DNA of 64,000 bases from Phaeosaccion multiseriatum (taxonomy: Eukaryota > Ochrophyta, other classes). Under the pieces are notes generated by a model. That model was not told where the DNA came from, did no database searches, and saw only the letters and a list, made by a program, of their open reading frames with translations. Location: positions 124,001 through 188,000 of the forward strand of contig OZ218960.1 of the NCBI GenBank assembly GCA_965112735.1, read 5' to 3'. The first letter of the stretch is position 1. Each line of letters starts with the position of its first letter. A program made the position numbers and the translations under genes. Shown piece after piece: positions 23,866 to 35,118 of this stretch.

Positions 23866-25853
23866 GCAACAGCATCATCATCAACAGCATCAACAGCAAC
23901 TGCCTCATAAGACGAAGCAGCCAGCAACCAGCCCTCTCCATATTGGTCTCATCGATATCGTCCGTCTCCTGCACTGCACTGACACACACACATACACACA
24001 GAGAAACACACACAAACACACACAAGCACACACGTACTTGCGCGCGTTGACCACGGTGAGCATGGCGACAACATCCTCCAGCAGCCTCTTATCGAAGCCC
24101 GCAGAGCGCTTGCTCGCAACGGCTATGCGACGCCACACCTCGCGGAAGTTGTCAAGAAGGGCCTTCTCCGCCTTGCTCGGCTTCTTGCCTGCGGTGCGGT
24201 CCAGGGGGGGGGGGGGGTTGGTGGGGTTGGGGTGGGGAGGGGGGGGGGCGAGGCACACCGAGCGCAGCGCAGGGTATAGGGTATAGACAATTGAGGTTGT
24301 GGCGCAGAGCCAAGAGAGAAGAGGGCAGAAAGGTAGAGATTGAGTGAGATTGGAGCATGAATGGTCCTGTGCTGTGAGCACCCCCACACGCAGAGCAGAC
24401 AAGAGGCGAAAGCACCACCACCACCGCACTGCGATGCGCGGCAAGGCAGTCCGTCCGTCCGTCCGTCCGTCCGTCCGTCCATCCATTCTTCCATCCGTCC
24501 CGTCCGAACATCCTGCCGTCACTTACCGAGCACCTTGAGCCTCGGGACCTCCTTTGCGGCCCCTCCCTTGGCGGGCTTCTTGCTCTTCTTCCCTCCCGCT
24601 GCCCCAAGTGTGGGTCCTTCGTCTTCGTCTTCCTCCTCATCGCCGCCCCCAATATCGTCGTACACGGCTTCGAACAGCTCCGTCCACTCCTCCGTGGACA
24701 GGTCCGAGAATGTAGGCGCGCCCGTTGTGCCCGTTGTCGTTGTTCTTGCCGCCGCCCTTGCTCGTGCTTGGGCCTCGTTTTCCTCCTCGTCCTCGTCCAT
24801 CTCCTCCAGCGCCGCCGCTGCCGCTCGCACAGCTTCAGCAGGCGTGTGGTCTTTCGTCGCCCCCATGCACGCCATGAGAAAGCCGAACAGCTCCTGTAGG
24901 GCGGCGGGACGGTGGCGGCTGTACACGGAAGCCCACTCGGAGACCTCCGTCTCGAGGGCGCTGGAGCGCAGGCAGGCCTGGAAGAGGGTGTTCTGGCTGG
25001 CGTTCGAACCGCCGCCCGCCCCTCCCCTTACCTCCCTCCTCCCTCCCCCGCCGCCGCTGCTGCTGCCACCGCCACCGCCACCCTTGCCCCTTCCTCCGCC
25101 TTTGCTAGTGGCAGCGGTGGTAGTGGTGGTGGTGGCGGTGCTGCTGCTGCTGCTGGATTTTGGCGCTTTCGTCGCCCCCGCTCCCGCCTTCTTCTTGGCC
25201 GCTGCTGCTGCTACTGCGCCCTTTCCCTTCCCCGCTGCGGTCTCGGCTGTGGCTCCTTTCGCGTCGGACTTTCCCTTCTTGGCACCCCCTCCAGACCCAT
25301 TCTTTGCTCTTCCCTTCACCTTTACGCTCTCCAGGACCTCCTCCTCGCTGTCATCGCTGTCGTCATCGCTGCTCTCGGGGGTAGTCGTCGGCGTTGCAGT
25401 TTTTGCCCGTTTGCCCTTCTTGGAAGCGCTCGCAGCCGGAGAGGCTGTTCGCTTCGCACCCGAGCGTGCAGCGGGCGCGACCTTCCCTGTTTCGTTACCG
25501 CCACTACCATCAGCAGCAGTTGGTGATACGGCACCAGACCCTGGCGTCCTCCGAGAGCTGGAAGCTGGCTGCGGACTCTGCTTCGCCCCTGGCTTCGCCC
25601 CTCTGCCTTTCTTCCCGCTACCGGTATCGCTGCTGGTTCGCTTCCTCTTGGCCCGCTGAGCAGCTGAAGGAGGGGATGGAGAGGCCGAGGATTCGCTTTC
25701 CGCGCCATTGTTTCCCGCGTCTTCCCCCCCTTCCTCCTCCCCCTCCTCCTCCTCTCCCCGACCTCGCCGCCCTCCGAGGGGATAGATCTCCTTCGGCCTC
25801 TGCCGGTCGCGGCTACTGCGGCGCCCCCCCTGACTGGCGGCGGCGGCCACCAT
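17532..25853 (-). CDS. SCC3: Cohesin subunit SA / STAG / SCC3
   Basis: Ten exons: 25853-24527, 24188-24038, 23795-23651, 23344-23096, 22913-22733, 22393-21762, 21434-21207, 21027-19788, 19535-19296 and 19051-17532 (1970 aa, phases consistent). SA/SCC3 is the HEAT-repeat cohesin subunit that binds the kleisin and DNA. The STAG domain starts at LFQACLRSSALETEVSEWAS at the end of exon 1. The stromalin conservative domain covers exons 3-5 (GVLVHRLTDSRPEIRAEAID, WMLAQPSQFVKRGYTGYMGR, LSDKDAGVRKEV). The N-terminal 300 residues and the C-terminal 350 are low-complexity Lys/Ser/Glu/Gly tails typical of chromatin proteins. There are acidic Asp/Glu inserts in exons 6, 8 and 10. The start ATG lies in a palindromic Kozak context (GCCACCATGGTGGC). 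At about 2000 residues it is much larger than animal STAG proteins; the extra length is tails. Confidence 0.93.
21513..21735. repeat. (GGTC)n and telomere-like CCAACCTAAC repeats in an SCC3 intron
   Basis: Intron 21761-21435 contains (GGTC)6 at 21513-21537 and, at 21686-21735, repeated CCAACCTAACC/CCAACCCAACC units that resemble degenerate telomeric repeats and lie directly after the donor on the minus strand. Confidence 0.8.
23796..23885 (-). repeat. Cassette-1 copy at an SCC3 3' splice site plus (CAG)n
   Basis: Reading on the minus strand, CTGCTGCCGTATCACCAACT (with a repeated CACCAACT) runs into GTTGCAG|, the acceptor for the exon starting at 23795. A (CTG)n tract (23826-23880) lies immediately upstream as the pyrimidine-rich part. 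Confidence 0.8.
24443..24490. repeat. (GTCC)n microsatellite in SCC3 intron 1
   Basis: Tandem CCGT tetramers near the 5' end of SCC3 intron 1 (24526-24189). Confidence 0.85.
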
Positions 25854-26835
25854 GGTGGCTTTCCTCACCCCTTCCCCCTTCCCCCCACTGCCAGGCTTGA
25901 TATCTGTCAAGGGGAGTCAACCAACCCTGGGGGAAGAGGAAAACATTTTTGAAGGGGAAGAGAAACGCAATATAGGTGATCAGGGCTTCATTTGCTTCGC
26001 GGTGGCTGCAGTAAAGCGAGCGCTGAGAGTTCGAACAGAGCAAACGTTCGATGGGGAGGGAAGGCGGTGGAGAGGGGGGAAGCGAGGAACGACCAGGTCT
26101 GAACCGATCCTCGCGTGAGCAGGACAGAGAGACCTTTCCTTCCCATTAACACCATCCTAAGTCTACTCTTCCAAGCCCACTGCACAGAGGCCCTCTGCTC
26201 TTCCCTCGGTTGACGGATACATCGGAGAGGAGTTTTGAAATTCCTGTCCGATTTTGTCGTTCCTTCCCCCCTCCCACGATGATGCTTCCCTTACAACGCC
26301 AGTTTCATCACTATGAAAATGACGGCCCTTAGCGATCTCCTTCTTACCAAAGCTGCTCTCCCTCTTGGCGCGCTCTTTTTTTCAAGGGGGCTCCCGCCGG
26401 ATCGGATCCGGATCGCCAGTGCCAGTGTGGCGGGTAGGGCGTGAAGTGCCATCCAGGTGGGATGGCCTCCAGCAGCCGCAAAAAAGACAATTTAATCTCG
26501 AAAGGTGAGGCGTGCGCCGTGTGCCTCCTTGCTTTGGAGATCCCTCGTCTTTGTCGTCTTCGCTTTCACTACTCCTTTCATTTCTCCTTTCTCCCTCTTT
26601 TTCTTTTTCTCTTCTTCTCTTTCTCCCCCCCTTCTCTCTCTCCAGTCTCCCCATCTCTCTCTCCGATCCTTCTGTCTCCACCTTGCACTCTACATCTCTC
26701 TCCCACCCTTCTGTGCCCATCTCTTTCTCTCCCCCTCTGTCTCGCTCCACCTCACACTCTCAATCCACCTCTCTCTCCCCCCCCTCCCTCTCGCCCTCCC
26801 CCAGCTTCCCACTCACTGCAGCCTGACACTTGAGA
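25854..26835. promoter_or_regulatory. Divergent spacer (SCC3 / NOC2) with probable NOC2 5' UTR intron
   Basis: About 980 bp between the two start codons. A good donor (AAAG|GTGAGGCG at 26504) and an acceptor (CACTGCAG at 26821) bracket a pyrimidine-rich stretch, suggesting that a 5' UTR exon ending near 26503 is spliced just ahead of the NOC2 ATG at 26836. An ATG at 26462 in that exon would run into a stop directly after the splice, so it would be a short upstream ORF. No other gene is seen. Confidence 0.45.
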
Positions 26836-27162
26836 ATGGGGAAGAAGAGGCCGAGACAGGAAGCGGGAGGACCTGGTCCTTCCACGGGATCTTCCAGTGG
26901 GGAGCAGATACCGGCACATAATGTGCACAAGCGCGGGAAGCAGAAGGATGCAGGGCCCAAAGCGCGGAAGCCGGGTGGAGGTGGAGGTGGAGGCGGAGCT
27001 TCCAAGACGAGAGGGGGAATGGCCGGTGGCAAGACGGCCAAGGCAGGGACAGACAAGAGACTGGAGGACATGGATGCAGATGAGTTCATGCGGTGGACCC
27101 CCTCCGCGGCGGGCAAGCTGTCAGCACTCACCGCTATGCCGAAGGAAGCTCAAGAGGAGGGA

Positions 27163-27195
<33 letters not shown>

Positions 27196-30090
27196 ATAGA
27201 CGACATCGATGCAGCGCTGGCCACATCCTCTGACGATGAGGAGGGTCAAGAGGAGGAGGGCGAGCAAGAGTCTCAGTCTGAAGACAATAGTGAGTCGGAG
27301 TCGGAGGAGGGGGAGGAGGGGGATGACGACGACAGCCCGGAAGCCCACGCCAAAGTGCTCGGTGATCTCGCCAGCAAGGACCCCGAATTCTTCAAGTACC
27401 TGCAGGCCGAGGAGCCCGGCCTGCTGCAGTTCGACCCCACGGTGAGTGAGGGACTGAGGGAGGGAGGGAGGGAGGAAGGAAGGGAGTGAGTGAGTGAGTG
27501 AGTGAGTGAGTGAGTGAGTGAGGGGGTTGAGTGAGTGTGTGAGTGAGTGAGTGGGTGGGTGAGTGATGGAGTGCTTGTCGGTTCGTGTTGTATGGATGGA
27601 GGACACGTGGTTCTTTCTCTATTGTATGGGTACGTACGTAGCATGTAAGGGGTATGTATGTTTATAGCATAGGGTCGGGGGGGGCCACTAATGTGCTTTG
27701 CTTCGCCGCCTCCGCTGCCTTCGCTGCCCGACTGACTGACTGACTGACTATTGACTGACTGACTGACCGACTGACGACTTGGCAGGAGTTTGAGGGGGAC
27801 GAGGAGGGAGAGCAGGACGGCGGGGCGGGCGGCAAAGGTTCCTCGGGCCCGCAGGAGCTCACCAGCGAAGTGCTCAAAGGGTTGTTTGAGGCCGCCTTTC
27901 AGAGGCGCTCGCTCACGGGTCTGCGGCGGCTGCTGCAGGCCTTCCGCTCGGGCTGCCACATGGGGGACGAGGACGAGGGAGGAGGGGCTGATGACTTCGA
28001 AGGAGGGGACGAGGAGGGAGGACGAGGGGGAGGAGGAGCGAAGAATCGTAAGTATCGCATCTCCACGTCTGAGATCTACAATGATCTCATGGTTGGTAGT
28101 CTAAAGAACCTCCACAAGGCCTTCTCGCACCACCTCTTCCCCAAGCAGCGCTTGATGGCCCTCAAAGAGGCCACAAGAGCCGCGGGAGTAGTACGCACAG
28201 CAGTTGGTGATACACCAGATACAGCAGTTGGTGATACAGGGGAGGGGGGTAAGGCCGGGGGCAACAAGAACAACTCCGCTGCCAAAGCCAAGGCCGCGAA
28301 GCTTCGCAAGGGTAAGGCGAGCACCGTGAAAGTCAATCCCGTGCTCTCCCTGAGCAAGGCGGACTTTAAGGCCGTGAGCAAAAGGCCCGTGTGGCGCGCC
28401 GTGCAGCCCATGCTCTACGGCTTCTTCAAGGCCCTCCTGCACGTGATGGGGCAGCTGAGGGATAAGGCGCTGTTGGCCTTTGTGCTCGAGTCGCTGCAGC
28501 ATTACGTGCCCTTGCTTGTGCCCTTCTCGCGCGTGGGGAGGCTTTATTTGAAGGCCCTCCTGGCGGTGTGGGGCTCCGCGACGGCGTGGGACTCCGAGGA
28601 CGGGGAGGATGAGGCAGTGGTGGAGCTGCCTCGCAACCAGGCGCTCGCCTTCCTCCGCATACGAGAGATGGCCATTGCCCTCCCCTTCCCCTTCATCGAG
28701 GACTGCCTTAAAGGTGCGTACGTGTGTGTGTGGGTGGGTGGGTGGGTGGGTGGGTGGGTGGGTAGGTATCTTAATGTGTTTATGTGGGTGGATGACTGTG
28801 GGTGGGTTGGTGTGGTTGGGTGGGTTGTGTGGGCATGTGTGTATGAATACTGACGTGTTCATACTTGCTACCCCACCCCCCTCTCCCGCCCATCAGGTGT
28901 GTACCTGAGCTACGTGCGTAACGCCAAGTTCGCCTCTGAGCAGACCCTGCCTAAGATCACCTTCCTGGGCAACTGCGTGGTGCAGCTGTACGGCCTGGAC
29001 ATCCCCTCCTCCTACCAGCAGGGCTTTGTCTACATACGTCAGGTAAGTAAGCAAGCCAGGAAGAAGGAAGGAAGGAAGGAAGTGGGCGCGTGCGTGAGTA
29101 AGTGCCCGTATGCCTCTGGATGGACGAATGGCTCCCATGCCCGACTCTGCATCTCGCCCTCTGTGTCATGTTCATCTGTCCGTGTCTGTCTCTCTCTCTG
29201 CCTGTCTGTCTGTCTCTCTCCCCCTTTCTGTCTTTCTCTCAGTTGGCGCTGCATCTCCGTCAGGCCATCACCAAAGGCAATCAAGTGAGTGAGTGAGTGA
29301 GTGAGTGAGTGAGTGAATGGGTGAGTGAGTGAGTGAATGGGTGAGTGAGTGAGTGAGTGAGTGAGTGAGTGTAGGAGTCCTTCCACCCCTTCTCTCGCGT
29401 CGTCCCTCTCACTATCCTCCTCCCTCTCCCTTCGAAATAGACCTCTAAACATGCAATCCCCCCCCCCCCCCCAGGAGCTGCAGCAGAACCTACTGAGGTG
29501 GCAGTTCTTCAACTGCCTGAAGCTGTGGACCGCTGTGCTTGCCGCCTACCCCGCCGAGGAGGACCTCAGGATGCTTGTGTATCCCCTCGCGCAGGTGAGT
29601 GAGTGAGGGAGGGAGTGAGGGAGGGAGCGAGCTCTGGCGTGTGCAAGAAGCGTAGTGAGTAGTCATTCATGTGCTTTCTTGATCTCCTGGCTTGGCACAC
29701 AAATGATGGAAGAAGACCACGATGACTTACTAGTTATAAAATCAGAAACTCGACCTCCCCTCCCCCCTCTCTACTCCTCTATTCAATGCCTTAGGTTATC
29801 ACCGGCGTGATTAGCCTCATGCCTGTCGTCCGATTCAGCCCCATGCGCCTCCACTGCGTGGCGCTGCTGCAGCAGTTGGCCTGCTGCACCGGGGAGTTTG
29901 TGCCTGTGTCTTCCCTCCTGCTGGACGTGCTGGAGGCACTGGGCAGTAAGGCCCCTTCCCCCTCCACCGCCGCCGCCCCCGTGCTGCAGTACCTGCTCAA
30001 GCTCAACAAGCAGGAGGAGGCGGCTCGCAGCACGCAGGATGCACTCGTGTCGGAGGTGGTACGACTGCTGCAGGTGTGTATGTATGTATG

Positions 30091-30121
<31 letters not shown>

Positions 30122-30889
30122 TCTGTTTGGAGGTTGGAGGATGGAGGTGGAATGGAGTGGTGGTGTGGGGCTCTGGTAGAGTAGTCGGCACGACGTCTCC
30201 AGGCACGCACCCCACACCCGCACGCACCCACCTAACTTCACACGCACGCACCCACACAGGTGGAGGCGTCTCTGTACAAGTACAGCGCTGCCTTCCCCGA
30301 GCTCTGCATCCCCTTGGTCACCAGGCTCAAGCGCTTCATCAAGCAGTGCCGTGTGAGCAAGTGGCGAGTCATGATCAGGGGAGTGATTGACGGTATGGAG
30401 GGGCAGGCCCGGTGGGTGGCTCAGCGACGCTTGGTATTACTCGGACCGACGGCAGGAGGAGGAGGAGGAGGCGGAGGAGCGGCTCGAGTCATGGGGCTTG
30501 AAGTGCTTGCTCCACCGGGGGCTCCTTCCATGGGGGAGAGGCTCAGTCAATCGGGCAGGGCAGGGGCAGGAGGAGGCTTTGGAGAGGGTGGCGCGAGCAC
30601 GGAGGCGTCCATCACTGCTGCTACTGCTGTTGGGGGTGGGGGGTGTCCCAATCAGACCAAGAAGGGCTCGAAGGACAGCAACAAGAGCAGTAAGAAGAAG
30701 GGGCAGCAGAAGAGGGAGGAGGAGGAGGGGAACAAGGGGAGCAAGGCGAAGGCGAAGGCGACCAGCAGCGGCAAGAAGAAGGTGAACAAGGCTGCTGCGG
30801 CTGCGGCTGCTGCGGCGACGGCGGAGGAGATGAGCGCCGATGCCCCGGATCTTGTGGAGCAGTTTGATGGATGGAGCGACGAAGATTGA
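26836..30889 (+). CDS. NOC2: Nucleolar complex protein 2 (NOC2)
   Basis: Seven exons: 26836-27441, 27786-28713, 28897-29042, 29243-29284, 29475-29594, 29795-30073 and 30260-30889 (916 aa). Noc2 is a HEAT-like scaffold that, with Noc1 or Noc3, escorts pre-60S ribosomal particles from nucleolus to nucleoplasm. Recognisable core: FFKYLQAEEPGLLQFDP, YNDLMVGSLKNLHKAF, RPVWRAVQPMLYGFFKALLH, LLVPFSRVGRLYLKALLAVW, ALPFPFIEDCLKGVYLSYVR, ITFLGNCVVQLYGLD, QGFVYIRQLALHLRQAI, WQFFNCLKLWTAVL and LCIPLVTRLKRFIKQC. The N-terminus is basic, then acidic (a poly-Asp run from (GAT)n at 27164-27195). The C-terminal tail is Lys/Ala/Glu-rich and nucleolar in character. Exon 2 carries two exonic copies of cassette 1 (28197-28240), read as TAVGDT. 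A 42-nt exon (29243-29284) is required to keep the conserved frame. Confidence 0.95.
27442..27570. repeat. (GTGA)n tract starting at a NOC2 5' splice site
   Basis: The donor ACG|GTGAGTGAGG at 27442 is followed by GGGA and then long (GTGA)n to about 27570. The repeat unit is the same as the donor consensus GTGAGT. Confidence 0.9.
28197..28240 (+). repeat. Two exonic cassette-1 copies in NOC2
   Basis: CAGCAGTTGGTGATACA occurs twice, 26 bp apart, inside exon 2, encoding TAVGDT twice. The surrounding sequence is a poorly conserved linker, so the insertion is likely tolerated. Confidence 0.85.
28719..28765. repeat. (GGGT)n tract after a NOC2 donor
   Basis: Intron 28714-28896 begins GTGCGTACGTGTGTG and passes into (GGGT)n within 20 nt of the donor. 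Confidence 0.8.
29285..29374. repeat. (GTGA)n tract starting at a NOC2 5' splice site
   Basis: The donor CAA|GTGAGTGAGTGAG at 29285 is itself the first unit of about 90 bp of (GTGA)n with a few GGTG and AATG variants. Confidence 0.92.
30074..30121. repeat. (GTAT)n tract starting at a NOC2 5' splice site
   Basis: The donor CAG|GTGTGTATGTATG at 30074 leads straight into (GTAT)n to 30121. Confidence 0.9.
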
Positions 30890-31453
30890 TTGATTGATTG
30901 GTTGATTGATTGCCAGGATCGAAGGCCTGAGTGATTGACAGACAGAATGGATGAGATTTGATTGACTGAGAGGATTGATGCTCTGCTGAGGGTTGATTCG
31001 TTGACTTGGAAGGATTCATTCCTGCCTTTGCTGAGGGTGGATGGATGAGGAGCGGCAAGGGAGGATTTGATGCTGCGAGGATTCATGAGGTTGATGCATC
31101 GCAGTGATGGATCGATGGGACTGATGGATGCTCTGCTGCTTCGGTGCCTCGGTTCGGGGGGTGTAGGAGGAGCTCTGCTGCGAAGCTGGAGAAGAGCTGT
31201 AGGTGGACTGTAGGTGGGCTGTGGTAGTAGGGGGCTGGGGCTGGTCTATCAAACAACTTGCTGCCCAGCTGCTAAAATTATTATGATGTACTTGAATTGA
31301 AATACTACTCATGATTAGGAAGTCCATTCTCACTTTGAGTTACTTTTCGCTTTCCCCGCCTCCCCGTTGTGCACTGGGCTGTGTGTTAGCGACAATGCCA
31401 CCCATTGCCATCCATGCCGACAGATTGGCTGACAGGGAAATGCACCACTCCCA
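30890..31453. other. Convergent spacer (NOC2 / ZMYND10)
   Basis: About 560 bp of 3' flanks. It begins with (GATT)n immediately after the NOC2 stop (30886-30915), then degenerate GATTGA/GGATGA repeats to about 31130. No gene is seen. Confidence 0.6.
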
Positions 31454-34400
31454 CTAGGAGTCACTAAGAGGGGGGGCAGCAGCACCAGCAGCAGCACCAG
31501 CAGCAACAGTAGCAGCCGCTGTCTTGGCTCCTTCGGTCTGTGAATGGGGAGAAGGCGAGAGGAGAGGAGCGGGATGAGAGGTTAGGCGGAGTCAGCAAGT
31601 CAGAAAGTCAGTCAGTCAGTCAGTCAGTCAGTCAGTCAGTCAGCCAGCCAGTAAGTCAGTAAGTCAGTGAGCGAGGCGCCTGCCTGACTCACCAACGGCT
31701 CCAAGATGTCGTCAAGCATATCGTCCTGATACATGTCCCCGATGGAGCGGAGGTCAGGATCGTTCAAGTCCTCTTGCAGGCTGAACACTTCCTTCAGCTG
31801 ACGGGCTGGGGGATGGCAGTACATGTGGCAGATGGCAGTGGGTGAGGGGTAGGGAGGGAAGGACGAGAGACTGAAGAAGAATGGCAGAGGAAAGTGACCT
31901 TCCACGAGACTACTGTCACCTCCTCCTAGGCGTGCACAATGTACGCTGTGGTTCGCCGTTGCGTCGCCATCTGCAACTCACCCGCCACCGCTGCCCAGTC
32001 TCTCCCCTTGAGTAACCCGTCCCTAACCCTGGGCACTTGCTCCATCAGTAGACTGCCTTGCCCCTGTTGGTGAGGGGCAGGGACCTCCATGATTGCCAGC
32101 TCGTCCCTTGGGGTATTGGGTATCGGGTGTTGGGTATCGGGTGTTGATTGGGTTGTGGAGTGAAGGGCGGGGGGGGGGGGGGGGAGTGTGGGCAGGAAAA
32201 CAGCAGTGTGTTGGTAAGGTCATGTCTGCAAATTCTCGTACCTTCCTTCCTTCCTTCCGTTCTTTATTTCTTTCTCTCCCTCCCTCCCTCCTTGCTTCCT
32301 TCCTCCCTTGCTCTCCCTCTCTCCGCCCTTCCTTCCCAAGTGGAGCTACCCTCCCTCTGCTCTCCCTCTGCCCTCCCGCCTCACTGCATGCCTCACATGT
32401 ATCGCTGCACATCGGCAAGGATGGGCAATTGGTCCAAGAGGACGTCATTGATGAACTTTCTGCAGCGCAGGAGGCAGTCCTTGCGGAAAGAGTTGAGGTG
32501 ATACTTCTCTCGGCACTCGGGCTTGCACCTGACAGGACAGACACAGCACAAAGGAGGGAGGGAGGGAAGGAAGGAGGGAGGGAGGGAGGGAGGGAGGGAG
32601 GGAGAGAGTAAAGGAGGGAGGGAGGGAGGGAGGGAGGGATGGAGGGAGAGAGGGAGGGATGGATGGAGGGAGGGAGGAAGGGATGGGGGGAGGGAGGGAG
32701 GGAGGGAGAGGGAGAGATGAGGTAAGAGGGAGAGGGAGTGAGGGAGGGAGGGAGAGAAGGAGAGATGAGGGAAGAGAGAGAGAGAGACGAGGGAAGAGAG
32801 AGAGGGAAAGGGAAGTAACAAAAGCAGACAGGCAGGTAGGCAGGCAGGCAGGTAGACAGGTGGCTCGAGCAGTGGAAGGGCAGACTCACACAGCACGTGG
32901 CCTTGTAGGGGTGAGGTGAGCGGAAGAGGGGCGGAGGGATCAGGCACCATGTGCGACGAGAGAGGACAGCGGAGGTGTGGGTTGGCGAAATGACTCAATG
33001 ACTTAAGAACTGACTTAATGACTTACGTAAGGTAGAAAATGGTGATCCACACCTGTGCCTCTGTCTTTGTCACCTGTGAGCAACGGAGATGGAGGTGTTA
33101 GGGATGTATAAGCACGCATGTAGCGAGGGAGAGCCATCCATTGCCATCCATTGCCATTCACTGCCATTCACTGCCATTCACTGCCATCCACCCACCTTGA
33201 GCAGGTCGACAGGCTTGACCTCCCTCCACTGAAAGTCGTCGAACTTGTCCCACTGCCCGTTGTCCAGCCTTCGCGTCCAGGGGGGGTTCTCCACGAGCGG
33301 CACAAGTCCGAGCAGCATGTCATGTGTGTCCAGGATGCGCGTTGTCACGCTCAGGGGCAGGGCCTACGGTGTCGTAAGTTTGGGGCGTTCGTTGCCGTAC
33401 GTTAGGGGTGTTTTGTTGCCGTACGTTAGGGAGACAGAGGAAGTAAGAAGACGCGCTTGTTGGTATAGGGGGTGTAGGGAGCACTTGAGGTCTGTGCGTT
33501 TGTGCGGGAGGGCGAGGGCGAGGGTTGGAATGAATGCATGCAACGGATGGCAGCGGATGTATCCGCACCTTTCTTCTAGAGAGACGAACACATACCCCCC
33601 CTCCTCTCCTCCCTCCCCCGTACCGTGATGTGCTCAGTGATGTATCTGATCAGCGTGACTGCGGTGATGCATACTCTAAACTGCACGTCGTCGCGCTGCT
33701 CCTCGAGCTCCTCCATCGGTTTCCGAGCCTGTAGAGCTTGCACGTAGGCTCCTGCCTCCTCCGCCTTGGAGGGCACTTGTGGGGCGGCTGCTTGGGTCAA
33801 GGCCAAGGAGGAAAGGAGCAAGGGAAGAGGGGCGAGGGGTGAGGTGCAGGGGGCAAGGAGCAGAACACGCGCGAAGGCAGAGACAGCAGTACGTAAGAAT
33901 CTTATGATGTGCGGCCCTCCCTCCCTCCCTCGCTCCCCCGCTCCTTCCCTCCCTCCCTCCCTCCCTCCCTCCCTCCCTCGCTCGCTCGTTCCTTCCCTCC
34001 CTCTCTCCCTCCTTCACTCACCCCTCTTAGGCTGCGAAAACCTCCTCTGCGAGGCGTTGAGGGTGAGTATTTGCCTCGCTGTGTAGTCAACGAGCTCCAC
34101 CATTAAGTCTTCTCCGATCTCCTCACACACGTGCTTGTGAAACAGCACCACCTCCAGCAGGTTGGTGAGGGTCGCTTCGTGGTACAGGATGAAGTAGAGT
34201 CGCATATTGCACCGTCCTGTCAGGATGCGGTCGTCCTCCTCCTTGTCATCATCGTCCTCGCCCGCCTCCTCCTCCTCGTCATCAACCCCCTCTTTGGGAA
34301 TTTCTTCCGGCTCCTCCTGCCCCCCCCCCCCCTCAACCTCGTCCGCGCTATCGCTTTCTGCTGCCTGTTTAGTCTTTCTCCGCTTCTTCGAAGGCTCCAA

Positions 34401-35118
34401 CAGCTCCGGCAACACCTTTTGGCAGCCATCGCAGAGCAGCAGCAGTAGCAATAGCAGCAGCGGTAGCAGCAGCAGCAGTTGCGTTTGTGGAACAGTATCA
34501 TCGTAGAAAACGACAGGGCTACTCTCGATGTTGAGAGACCGGACGTCTTCCCACGGCGACCCCCCCCCCCCCCCGCGCGCGCTGCTTTGCCGTTCTTCCC
34601 TCTTACCTTTTCCCGCCAGGCCTCCACCAGGAGCAGCTCCTTGACGAGAACCCTGACCTTGTCAAAGGTCAGCAGCGCTTCGAGAATAAACTCGTCGCTG
34701 CGGGACATTGCCGACTGGTGCGCCTGGAGATTCAACTTCGTGATCTGCTGGTGCTGCTGCATCCAGCTGCATGTCCGTAAAAGGGGAAGGGGAAGGGGAA
34801 GGGGAAGCGGGGGGGTGGGTTGCCTGACAATGGAAAGAGCTTGCATTCTATTTAGAGAAGAGTGGGTCCATCCAACAGGACTTCGACTGCTGGTACATTG
34901 TCACTACGGTACCGTCTAAGCCCGAGCCCCAGCCCCAGCCCAAGGCCCTCCCACTCCTGCTCTCTTTTCTCTCCATCCCTCCCTTCGCACCTGCTGTTTC
35001 CCACTTCCTCCAGTGAGAACTCCCTGAGACCCTCCACAAAGCGCTCCGCATCAGCCACATGTAGTAAGGGAGCGCTCTCTGCCACCGCCCCGTACTCGTT
35101 CTCGTCCTCAATCGCCAT
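31454..35118 (-). CDS. ZMYND10: ZMYND10 orthologue lacking the MYND zinc finger
   Basis: Ten exons: 35118-34991, 34766-34607, 34415-34022, 33790-33624, 33363-33196, 33073-33027, 32528-32397, 32106-31982, 31805-31693 and 31537-31454 (505 aa, phases consistent). ZMYND10 is a cytoplasmic co-chaperone for assembly of axonemal dynein arms. Matches to the family: AERFVEGLREFSLEEVG; LNLQAHQSAMSRSDEFILEA; VRVLVKELLLVEAWREKV; FILYHEATLTNLLEVVLFHK; LVDYTARQI; TLIRYITEHIT; LDTHDMLLGLVPLVENPPW; QVWITIFYL; CRKFINDVLLDQLPILADVQ; QLKEVFSLQEDLNDPDLRS; DDMLDDILEPL. Where family members go on to the Cys-rich MYND finger, this gene instead splices to a short Ala-rich tail and a stop at 31454. An acidic insert (EEEEAGEDDDDKEEDD) interrupts exon 3. 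An in-frame ATG at 35373 could extend the N-terminus by 85 residues without family similarity. Confidence 0.93.
31595..31668. repeat. (CAGT)n tract in the last ZMYND10 intron
   Basis: About 70 bp of CAGT/CAGC tetramers beginning roughly 25 nt after the minus-strand donor (GTGAGTCAGG at 31692). Confidence 0.85.
32550..32760. repeat. (GGGA)n array in ZMYND10 intron 6
   Basis: About 200 bp of GGGA tetramers with ATGG and AGAG variants (CCCT on the coding strand), supplying a long pyrimidine tract upstream of the acceptor at 32530. Confidence 0.85.
33125..33193 (-). repeat. Cassette-2 array directly after a ZMYND10 donor
   Basis: On the minus strand the donor AAG|GTGGGTGG at 33195 is followed by five or six tandem ATGGCAGTGA/ATGGCAATGG units. 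These are close variants of the dispersed cassette CCATCCACTGCCATCC. Confidence 0.8.

Noticed and set aside
26462-26510. Alternative NOC2 start at ATG 26462 (MASSSRKKDNLISK)
   Set aside because: Splicing from the donor at 26504 to the acceptor at 26821 gives an immediate stop, so this cannot be the N-terminus of NOC2; it is more likely 5' UTR.
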